A stretch of DNA of 64,000 nt from UBA8752 sp965657965 (GTDB lineage: Bacteria > Bacteroidota > Bacteroidia > Flavobacteriales_D > Sanyastnellaceae): NCBI GenBank assembly GCA_965657965.1, contig CBFHQM010000006.1, positions 27,460 to 91,459 on the forward strand, written 5' to 3'. The notes beneath the pieces are model-generated. The model ran no database searches. It worked only from the letters and a program-made list of their open reading frames with translations, and was not told the origin of the DNA. Shown here piece by piece: positions 7,988-15,411 of this stretch. Positions within the stretch are counted from its first letter, which is position 1; the number at the start of each line of letters is the position of its first letter. A program made the translations under genes and the position numbers.

Positions 7988-10855
7988 TCAATTCCGGGTA
8001 TCCACCTCAAACAACAGGCTGAGGTAGGCCAGACGCCCAACGCTCGGACCGCCGTAAGCCTCAATGTGTAGGTTTTCCAGCACATTTGAAGCCCCTGCCT
8101 TGATGGTCATGTTCCAAGCATCAATTCGCGCGTTGGCCTGAATGTCCAAAACATCGAAGGTGGGAACCAAGCCTGTAAACTGCGGGGATCCTTCAAAAAC
8201 AAAGCCTTGAACCCACTTATAATTCAATCCAGCCCCCCAAGTGCTCGCTTCTCTCAATCTCAAGTCTCGTGCACTGAGACCCAAATTGTACTTGTGTTCA
8301 GGGGTGTTGAACGCCGGAATAATGGGATCATTTGCATCGGTCTTCACGAGTCTGTTCCAACTGTAGTTGCCCGAAAGCATCCAATGGTCACCTGCATACC
8401 AATTGGCTCCAATGGAGGCGCCAGTGGTCCTCACCGTACTGAGTGAATTCGCCGCGTAGCGATACACATCCAGACCGGTAACGGCCTCGGGGAACGTGGG
8501 GTTTTGGAAGAGCACGTCGAGTCCGATGTTGTATCCAATGAAGTGGTTGTACTGGCTGTAATACCAACTTCCATCCAAGTAAAGCTTGTCCCAAAGGGTG
8601 GTCCGATATCCAATCTCCAAAGACCTGACCTGCTCTGGACGCAGCGGGGCGATGTCGAAATACTGAAGCGTATCCAAATTGCCAAAAGGCTGCCCCGCCG
8701 TAGCCGAGATGCTGTTTCGATAATCGACAAAACTGGAGATGGTCACCAGGTCTTCCCTTCCTTCGAGATTGCCCACCAAGGTTGCGGGTCCCACATCCAA
8801 AAACAAGTATTGATCGGCCAGCGTTGGATTTCTCAGGGCGCTGGAGAAACTGACCCTGAGGTAGTCTTCCTCTCTGGGCTTCCACACCATGGAGGCCGCT
8901 GGCGAGAACACCCAATTGAAATTCTGATTCTTATCGGCCCGCAGGGAAGCGGTCAAAATCAGCTTGTCTTCGGCCATTCGTTTCCTTGCGCCCGCATACA
9001 ACCCCATCTCTTGGTTGGTGATGACCACTCCTGCTGTATCGCTAAAGATGGTGCCCGCACTGTTGGGCGTGTATCGACGGAAATTGGCTCCGACCCGAAC
9101 CTCTTCAAACCCGTTCACCTCGAATTGACGCTCTGCGTGCGCATGCACCAAGCTGGACCGATCATAAAACCGGGTCCCCCCTTCTTCTTCGTTGTTCTTG
9201 GCCGCCACCAGACGGTTGAATTCCGACTCAAACGCGGCGGTGCCTGGCGCCAAAAAGCCAAGAGAGTCCTGTGCCACATCCAAAAGCCCTGCAGTGCCAT
9301 TGTTGGACCAAGCCTCCACTTGATCGTGCCACATCATCAAAGAGTCCGCATTGTTGGCATACCACTCTTCCACCTCCCCTTCGGGATAAGCGAAAATGGG
9401 GAACCCGTAGTTGGGGTCAACGCCGATTTGCTCCAGTCCAGGGTAAGTCTCATTGATGCCCGGCACAATGCTGTCTACCCAGTACCGGTAGTACACTTTG
9501 GAATGGCTGTAATCGCTTCTTGTGTTCTCTTGCAGACGCAGTGCCGTCGCATAGGGATCATAGCTGTTTCCCGCGTCTTCACTCGTCCGGTAGGCCCTCA
9601 CAAACCACTTTCCCGGCTTGGACAACTCCACCTTGTGCTGGTAGAATTCAATGTCGCGGAGGGAAAAACGATTGTCTCCTTGGTAAACGGTTGTTCCAAA
9701 ACCGGAACTAAAACCGTAAACGAGTTCAGCCGACTCATAGGTCTTTTCGGGCTGGAGGCGCAAGTGAAGTGCCGTAGACACTTTCAGGTTTTTGGTCCCG
9801 TAATCCACCAAGTCAATCTCGCGATAGCCTGTCCGGTAAAATGCGCCAAGGCCCCGAGCGTTTGAACTGTTGTCCCCGCTGTAATCGAATACGGTTCGGT
9901 ACTCATCCCCGTAAACATTGACCGCATCGTAGCCCCCGGCATTGTCCAATCCATAGGTTGTACCATCGACCGGATTGTAGTTGTCCGCAATCCAATCATC
10001 CGCGCTGAACCTGAAGGCATTCACCTTGAAGCCAAGCACGGGGTTGTCCTCATTGTCGGTCACGTAGTCTGCATACCGAAATCCAGTCTCGGTTAAGTTC
10101 CGCTCTCCCACTTTGGCACTCACCGCAACACCGGGGAACCGGAAAGGGGACTTGGTCTCCATGGAAACAACGCCATTGAATGCGCCTGGGCCGTAGAAAG
10201 CACTGCTCGCTCCAGCCACGATGTCCACCTTCATTACGTCGAGCTCAGGCGCTCCCAAGAAGTTGCCCAAAGAAAAGTTCAGACCAGGACTCTGGTTGTC
10301 CACCCCATCAATCAATTGAAGAGAACGCACAGGAGACGTACTGTTGAAGCCCCGGGTATTGATGATTTTAAACCCAAGAGAAGCGCTGGTCAAGTCCACG
10401 CCTTTGAGGTTACCCAGGCCCTCGTAAAAGTTGCCGCTCGGCGCCTCTTTGATGGCCAAAACATCCATGGACTCTACCGTGAGCGGCCCTTGCTTTTGAC
10501 GTTCATCGATGCGCGACCCCACCACTTCTGCCTCTTCCATCAAAACGGCATCGGGCTCGAGCACAACGCGAAGTTCTTCTGCCCCTGTCCGCACGCCGAT
10601 GGTCGCCATCGCATACCCAATAAAGCTCACGTTGATGCGCACCGGCAACGATGGCACTTCCAAGCGAAAACGACCGTCAAAATCGGTGGACGTCCCCATG
10701 GAACTGCCCTGCACCAAAACCCCTGCCGCAAAAACAGGCTCTCCAGTCTCTCCGTCTATGACCTGACCGCGAATGACTTCCTGCCCAACAAGAGACGAGG
10801 ACAAGGCGATGAACAACAGGAAAAACAAAGAATGACGGAGTCGCAAAAGGCACAT
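7988..10855 (-). CDS. TonB-dependent outer-membrane receptor
   Basis: A 955-residue outer-membrane receptor. A signal peptide (residues 1-24, LLFIALSSSLVGQ) is followed by a carboxypeptidase-regulatory-like beta-sandwich domain (VIRGQVIDGETGEPVFAAGV, about 26-105). The plug domain lies at about 120-240 (GFKIINTRGFNSTSPVRSLQ, then IVAGASSAFYGPGAFNGVV), and the rest is the 22-strand barrel, ending in an aromatic-rich final strand (LAYLSLLFEVDTRN). Such receptors import siderophores, oligosaccharides or other large solutes using TonB-ExbBD energy. No SusD partner gene is next to it, so a SusC role is not supported. Substrate unknown. It may follow the S4 gene on the same strand after 66 bases. 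Confidence 0.92.
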   Translation of the reverse strand: MCLLRLRHSLFFLLFIALSSSLVGQEVIRGQVIDGETGEPVFAAGVLVQGSSMGTSTDFDGRFRLEVPSLPVRINVSFIGYAMATIGVRTGAEELRVVLEPDAVLMEEAEVVGSRIDERQKQGPLTVESMDVLAIKEAPSGNFYEGLGNLKGVDLTSASLGFKIINTRGFNSTSPVRSLQLIDGVDNQSPGLNFSLGNFLGAPELDVMKVDIVAGASSAFYGPGAFNGVVSMETKSPFRFPGVAVSAKVGERNLTETGFRYADYVTDNEDNPVLGFKVNAFRFSADDWIADNYNPVDGTTYGLDNAGGYDAVNVYGDEYRTVFDYSGDNSSNARGLGAFYRTGYREIDLVDYGTKNLKVSTALHLRLQPEKTYESAELVYGFSSGFGTTVYQGDNRFSLRDIEFYQHKVELSKPGKWFVRAYRTSEDAGNSYDPYATALRLQENTRSDYSHSKVYYRYWVDSIVPGINETYPGLEQIGVDPNYGFPIFAYPEGEVEEWYANNADSLMMWHDQVEAWSNNGTAGLLDVAQDSLGFLAPGTAAFESEFNRLVAAKNNEEEGGTRFYDRSSLVHAHAERQFEVNGFEEVRVGANFRRYTPNSAGTIFSDTAGVVITNQEMGLYAGARKRMAEDKLILTASLRADKNQNFNWVFSPAASMVWKPREEDYLRVSFSSALRNPTLADQYLFLDVGPATLVGNLEGREDLVTISSFVDYRNSISATAGQPFGNLDTLQYFDIAPLRPEQVRSLEIGYRTTLWDKLYLDGSWYYSQYNHFIGYNIGLDVLFQNPTFPEAVTGLDVYRYAANSLSTVRTTGASIGANWYAGDHWMLSGNYSWNRLVKTDANDPIIPAFNTPEHKYNLGLSARDLRLREASTWGAGLNYKWVQGFVFEGSPQFTGLVPTFDVLDIQANARIDAWNMTIKAGASNVLENLHIEAYGGPSVGRLAYLSLLFEVDTRN

Positions 10856-10921
10856 GAAACAGGCGAATCGAGGTTAAACACGCAGCGCCAAATGGCGGAG
10901 GCTTGGCAATATGCGACGAAA

Positions 10922-11155
10922 TCACGTCGGATTCACCGACGAAATGCGCACGAAAAATTCACCATCCAGCTCAACAAGGTCGCCGTGCCTGAGTTTTCTG
11001 CGCTTCCGCAACTCGCTTTCCCCATTGACTTTCACACGCTCTTCCTCTACAGCCCACTTGGCCTCTCCTCCCGTTGCACAGAGCCCCGTCGCCTTGAGCA
11101 ACTGCAACAAATCGATGTAGGGTGTCCGCAGAGAAAATTCAATCTGCTCCGCCAT
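10922..11155 (-). CDS. Small S4-domain RNA-binding protein
   Basis: A 77-residue protein consisting of a single S4 domain. Characteristic features are the EFSLRTPYIDLLQLLKATGL start, the GGEAKWAVEEERVKVNGE core and KRRKLRHGDLVELDGEFF, as in YbcJ/YaaA-like stand-alone S4 proteins that bind structured RNA, often rRNA. Its start codon overlaps the stop of the upstream E1 gene by one base (TGATG), which implies translational coupling. Specific RNA target is unknown. Confidence 0.85.
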   Translation of the reverse strand: MAEQIEFSLRTPYIDLLQLLKATGLCATGGEAKWAVEEERVKVNGESELRKRRKLRHGDLVELDGEFFVRISSVNPT

Positions 11156-13608
11156 CAGAGCAAATCTGGATAGGCCGCTGGATCACTTTCGGCCACCATG
11201 GCATACGCCCGTTCCACAATGTCCTCCAGTGAAGGCTTCGAGAAGTAATCTCCGTCGGTGCCATAGGCGGGCAAGTGCGGCGCTGCCGCCAACGCTTCGG
11301 GTGCAGAATCCAAATGCCTCCACATTTCGCCAGAAGCCAAGCTTCTTTCCATCATGAAGGCAGAAGCGCCACCCGGCACATCTTCGTCAACAAACAACAC
11401 CCGGTGCGTCTTCGATACGCTTTCGACAATGGTGCCGTTGAGGTCGAACGGAAGCAATGTCCTGACGTCCACCAACTCCACTTCGATGTCCATTTCGGCC
11501 AATCGTTCTGCGGCTTGCGCACACATGTTCAACGTACTTCCGTAGGACACAATGGTCAAATCAGCGCCAGAACGAATCACCTCCGGAATGCCCAAGGGAA
11601 CTTTGAATTCGCCCAAGTTCGCAGGCAACATCTCCTTGCTCCGATACCCATTCAGGCATTCCACGACCAACGCAGGTTCTCCTGCCGCCATCAAGGTGTT
11701 GTACATACCTGCAGCCTCCGTCATGTTCCTGGGCACACACACGTGCATGCCCCGGATGCTGTGCACAATCGCCCCCATTGGGCTGCCTGCATGCCAAATG
11801 CCTTCGAGCCTGTGCCCGCGCGTGCGGACAATCAGCGGTGCTCGCTGCGTTCCGCCGCTCCGGTAGTGCACCGTCGCGAGATCATCTCGCATGATTTGAA
11901 GGGCATAGTACAAGTAATCCAAATATTGGATCTCGGCAATGGGACGCAAACCCCGCATGGCCAGGCCAATGCCCTGCCCCATGATGGTGCACTCGCGAAT
12001 GCCCGTATCGGATACTCGGCCTTCACCAAATGCATCCTGCATGCCTTCCATGGCTTGGTTCACTCCGCCAATACGGCCGGTGTCTTCGCCAAAGGTCAAC
12101 AGCTCGGGGTAGCGCTCAAAGAGCGCCTTAAAGTTCTCGCGCAGCACGATTCTCCCATCCACTTCTTCCGCGCCTTCATAAGAAGGCGCAACCGGTGTAA
12201 CAGTCAATGCGTCGAGCGCGCCTGACACATGCAAATGCCCACCGAACAACTGCTCGCAACGGGCCTTTTGCACCTCCAACCAACGGCGCAGCGCCGTCCT
12301 GCCTTCGGACAACTCGCCCGCGGTGGCATGCAAAGCTTGACGCACTGCAGCGTGCACATCCCTGCGGATCGGATCGCTGACTTGAGCCAGCGCCTTGGCC
12401 CGGCCTTCGCAATTGGGCACCCCTTGCAACAACTCCACAGCGGTGTCGCGTTCTCCGTCCAATGCGGTCCGAACAGCCTGCCAAGCCGCTTTTTGCTCGG
12501 CCCGAACTTCCTTTTTGGCTTCCGCTCGAATGGCGGTCAGCTGCGCCTCCGTGGCCGCCCCTTCCATCTCGAGAAACCGCCCGAGTTGCAGAATGCAATC
12601 GTATTGCTCCGCCCAAGCCAACCGCTCGGGTGTTTTGTACCGCTCGTGCGAACCACTTGTGCTGTGCCCTTGAGGCTGCGTGCATTCTTCGACATGCACC
12701 AACACGGGAACGTGTCGTTCTCTACAAATCTTGACTGCGCGTTCGTAGGTGAGCAACAATGCAGGGTAATCCCACGCGCGCACCTTCATGATCACAATGC
12801 CTCCCCCGGGAAGGTCGGCCTCGGCCTCGGCAAGAGACACGCCTCCATCTCCCGCTCCGCCAGGTTCAGATCCATAGGCCATTCCTGCCAAGGCTTGAGA
12901 AATGCTCTCCCGTGCCGTCTGGTACTTTTTGGGCACGGAAATGCCGTATCCATCGTCCCATACACTCATGCACAGGGGAACCCCCATCACGGCAGCGGCA
13001 TTCATGGTTTCCCAAAACATGCCTTCCGAAGTTGAGGCGTCTCCGATGGTTCCGAAAGCCACCTCATCTCCCCCCTGACTGAAATGCTTGAGCTTGAACC
13101 CGGCCTTTTTCATGGCCTTGCCCTGCGCTCGGTAGTGCTTGCTGGCCTGAGCCAATCCCAGCAGTCGCGGCATTTGGGCCGCTGTTGGCGAGAGGTCTAT
13201 GGAGCTGTTTGGCTGTTTTGTCAGGTTCAAAAACTGACCATCCGGGCCCACGGTTGGAGAACCAAAGTGGCCATTCATTTGACGGCCAGAGGTCATGGGC
13301 TCGCGCACGGAGTCTGTATCCGCATAAAGCTGCGCGAAATATTCCTGGACCGACAATAGGCCGAGGGCCATCATCAAGGTTTGATCGCGGTAGTACCCGC
13401 TTCTAAAGTCTCCAGGTTGAAACTGCCGGGCGAGCGCAAGCTGGGCGAGCTCTTTGCCATCACCAAAAATGCCAAACTTGGCCTTTCCGGTCAGCACCTC
13501 CTTTCTACCCAGCAGCGAAGTTTCGCGGCTGGTGCAGGCCAATCTGTAATCGTGAAGAGCCACCTTGCGTAGGTCTTCCCCTTTTTCGAGCGCGAGTCTT
13601 TGTCCCAT
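11155..13608 (-). CDS. Fused alpha/beta 2-oxoacid dehydrogenase E1 component
   Basis: An 817-residue thiamine-diphosphate enzyme carrying E1 alpha (about residues 1-400) and E1 beta (about 470-817) in one chain. The ThDP-binding motif GDASTSEGMFWETMN lies at 189-203 and is followed by NxxxGISVP-type residues (DDGYGISVPKKYQT). The beta part shows LTFGEDTGRIGGVNQAMEGM and the PIAEIQYLDYLYYA segment. It decarboxylates a 2-oxoacid and transfers the acyl group to E2 lipoate. Sequence type suggests the branched-chain (2-oxoisovalerate) or a pyruvate dehydrogenase; the exact substrate cannot be settled. The linker region (about 360-460) is helical and charged. lpdA (E3) lies 7.5 kb away; no E2 gene is in the window. 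Fused E1 is known in Bacteroidota. Confidence 0.9.
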   Translation of the reverse strand: MGQRLALEKGEDLRKVALHDYRLACTSRETSLLGRKEVLTGKAKFGIFGDGKELAQLALARQFQPGDFRSGYYRDQTLMMALGLLSVQEYFAQLYADTDSVREPMTSGRQMNGHFGSPTVGPDGQFLNLTKQPNSSIDLSPTAAQMPRLLGLAQASKHYRAQGKAMKKAGFKLKHFSQGGDEVAFGTIGDASTSEGMFWETMNAAAVMGVPLCMSVWDDGYGISVPKKYQTARESISQALAGMAYGSEPGGAGDGGVSLAEAEADLPGGGIVIMKVRAWDYPALLLTYERAVKICRERHVPVLVHVEECTQPQGHSTSGSHERYKTPERLAWAEQYDCILQLGRFLEMEGAATEAQLTAIRAEAKKEVRAEQKAAWQAVRTALDGERDTAVELLQGVPNCEGRAKALAQVSDPIRRDVHAAVRQALHATAGELSEGRTALRRWLEVQKARCEQLFGGHLHVSGALDALTVTPVAPSYEGAEEVDGRIVLRENFKALFERYPELLTFGEDTGRIGGVNQAMEGMQDAFGEGRVSDTGIRECTIMGQGIGLAMRGLRPIAEIQYLDYLYYALQIMRDDLATVHYRSGGTQRAPLIVRTRGHRLEGIWHAGSPMGAIVHSIRGMHVCVPRNMTEAAGMYNTLMAAGEPALVVECLNGYRSKEMLPANLGEFKVPLGIPEVIRSGADLTIVSYGSTLNMCAQAAERLAEMDIEVELVDVRTLLPFDLNGTIVESVSKTHRVLFVDEDVPGGASAFMMERSLASGEMWRHLDSAPEALAAAPHLPAYGTDGDYFSKPSLEDIVERAYAMVAESDPAAYPDLL

Positions 13609-13669
13609 GGGCGTTGATGGTGCCGCGCGAAGTTACTTCAAGGGCGATTACCCATCACCGCAAGGGCAA

Positions 13670-14668
13670 TTACGCTTCACCGCCTTGAATGGCAGACCAT
13701 AAGAGGTCTTTCAGCGCATCTACACCCTCCCCCGTTACTGCGCTGAAGTAGTGGTGCTGCAATTTCCCCATCGCTGCACTCACTTCCTCTCTCAGTTCTG
13801 CATCGAGGACATCGCATTTGGAGATGGCCAGGACCCGATCCTTTCTGAGGAGTTCAGGGTTGTACTGCTCCAACTCTGCGAGTAGGATTCGGTACGCTTT
13901 TTCAATGTCGTCGGCGTCTCCCGGCACCATAAACAACAACACCGAATTCCGTTCAATGTGTCGCAGGAAGCGCAAACCCAAGCCGCGGCCTTCATGGGCG
14001 CCTTCAATGATGCCCGGAATGTCGGCCATCACAAAACTGCGTTCACCACGGTAAGCGACCATCCCCAAATTCGGACGGAGTGTCGTAAACGGATAGTCTG
14101 CAATTTCTGGCTTGGCCGCACTCACCACACTCAACAATGTGGACTTGCCCGCATTCGGGAAGCCAACAAGGCCAACATCAGCCAACAATTTGAGCTCGAG
14201 GATCCGCCACATTTCTTGGCCATCCTCTCCCGGTTGGGCGTAGCGCGGCGTTTGATTTGTAGGAGACTTAAAATGGTCATTTCCGAGGCCACCTCGGCCA
14301 CCGGGAACCATCACCCATTGCTGGTCGTTCTCGGTGATTTCCCCGACCACTTCCTGAGTATCCGCATCGCGGATCACGGTTCCAATTGGGACGTCGACGT
14401 ATTCATCTTTGCCGTCAGCGCCATGCTTCCGGTTTCCAGTGCCTGGGAAACCATGACCGGCCAAAACGTGCTTGCGGTACTTGAGATGCAACAAGGTCCA
14501 CACTTGTGCATTTCCACGCAAAATCACGTGTCCTCCACGGCCGCCGTCTCCTCCATCAGGCCCCCCTTTCGCAGTGGTGCGGTCACGGTGCATGTGTGTA
14601 CTTCCCTTGCCTCCTTTACCCGAGCGACAACAGAGCTTCACATAATCAACAAAATTCTCGCTCGACAT
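13670..14668 (-). CDS. obg: GTPase Obg/CgtA
   Basis: A 332-residue ribosome-associated GTPase needed for late 50S assembly and growth control. The glycine-rich Obg fold is at residues 1-160 (GSTHMHRDRTTAKGGPDGGD, GNRKHGADG). The G domain follows with G1 GFPNAGKS, G2 TTLRPNLG, G3 DIPGIIEGA and G4 as SKCD in place of NKxD, a variant that I believe occurs in Bacteroidota Obg proteins. The domain lacks a long C-terminal extension. It lies 15 bases downstream of adk on the same strand and is probably co-transcribed. Confidence 0.96.
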   Translation of the reverse strand: MSSENFVDYVKLCCRSGKGGKGSTHMHRDRTTAKGGPDGGDGGRGGHVILRGNAQVWTLLHLKYRKHVLAGHGFPGTGNRKHGADGKDEYVDVPIGTVIRDADTQEVVGEITENDQQWVMVPGGRGGLGNDHFKSPTNQTPRYAQPGEDGQEMWRILELKLLADVGLVGFPNAGKSTLLSVVSAAKPEIADYPFTTLRPNLGMVAYRGERSFVMADIPGIIEGAHEGRGLGLRFLRHIERNSVLLFMVPGDADDIEKAYRILLAELEQYNPELLRKDRVLAISKCDVLDAELREEVSAAMGKLQHHYFSAVTGEGVDALKDLLWSAIQGGEA

Positions 14669-14683
14669 GACCGTTTAATGGGC

Positions 14684-15259
14684 TTAACCCTTTCCGTCTA
14701 ACGCACGACTCAACCGATCAAAAATGTCTTCGATTGTTCCCATGCCCTCGACTCCCTGATACTTCGACTGGCCCTTGTAGTGATCGGCCACCGGCGCTGT
14801 TTCCGCGTTGTACACGTCGATTCTCTTTTGGATCACCACAGGATCCGCATCGTCCGCACGGCCACTGGTTTCGGCACGTTTGGCCAAGCGCTGCCTCAGC
14901 TCCTCTTCTTCCACCTCCAAGGCCAGCATGGCCGTAATGGCTTGGCCCTTGGCCTCCAGAAAACGATCCAATGCCTCGGCTTGGGCTTTGGTTCTTGGGA
15001 AGCCATCGAAAATGAATCCTTTGGCTTCGGGGAATCCATTGGCCGTGTCTTCCAAAATCTGAATGGTCACGTCGTCGGGGACCAATTGCCCTGAATCCAG
15101 ATAGGACTTGGCCAATTTCCCCAATTCCGTTCCTCCTTTGATGTTGGCACGGAAAATGTCTCCCGTCGACAAATGGACAAAACCGAAATGGTCAACCAAT
15201 AGGGCACTTTGAGTGCCTTTTCCCGCGCCCGGAGGGCCGAAGAGAACAATGTTGCGCAT
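14684..15259 (-). CDS. adk: Adenylate kinase
   Basis: A 191-residue enzyme that interconverts ATP plus AMP and two ADP. The P-loop GPPGAGKGTQ begins at residue 6, the AMP-binding segment is LSTGDIFRANI, and GFIFDGFPRTKAQAEAL follows. The LID is of the short type without zinc cysteines (LAKRAETSGRADDADP). ATG 15259 is chosen over an in-frame start 33 bases upstream because MRNIVLFGPPGAGKG is the normal N-terminus. It heads an apparent adk-obg unit and is divergent from the secreted-protein gene at 15412. Confidence 0.96.
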   Translation of the reverse strand: MRNIVLFGPPGAGKGTQSALLVDHFGFVHLSTGDIFRANIKGGTELGKLAKSYLDSGQLVPDDVTIQILEDTANGFPEAKGFIFDGFPRTKAQAEALDRFLEAKGQAITAMLALEVEEEELRQRLAKRAETSGRADDADPVVIQKRIDVYNAETAPVADHYKGQSKYQGVEGMGTIEDIFDRLSRALDGKG

Positions 15260-15397
15260 AGCGGACAAAGATAGAGGCCATATGTGCTCCACCTACCTTC
15301 CACTCAGGATTGGAATTCAACCTGAAAATATCTTGTTGAAACTCATTTTATCAAATTCGTAAACGTAGCAGGCTAAGTCAATCCTTTGGCTCATTTT

Positions 15398-15403
15398 GGA
15401 GGT
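15398..15403 (+). promoter_or_regulatory. Strong Shine-Dalgarno sequence (GGAGGT)
   Basis: GGAGGT stands eight bases before ATG 15412. This is unusual because most starts in this window, as in Bacteroidota generally, lack a clear Shine-Dalgarno site. It fixes the start at 15412 and not at the ATG nine bases later. Confidence 0.7.
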
Positions 15404-15411
15404 CCATATAC

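Noticed and set aside
8504..9865. 453-codon open frame opposite the TonB receptor
   Set aside because: Shadow of the receptor gene; composition is basic and cysteine-rich without domain signs.
7988..10855. SusC of a polysaccharide utilisation locus
   Set aside because: No SusD-like lipoprotein or linked sugar regulator is adjacent, and the GH13 gene is 7 kb away beyond unrelated housekeeping genes.
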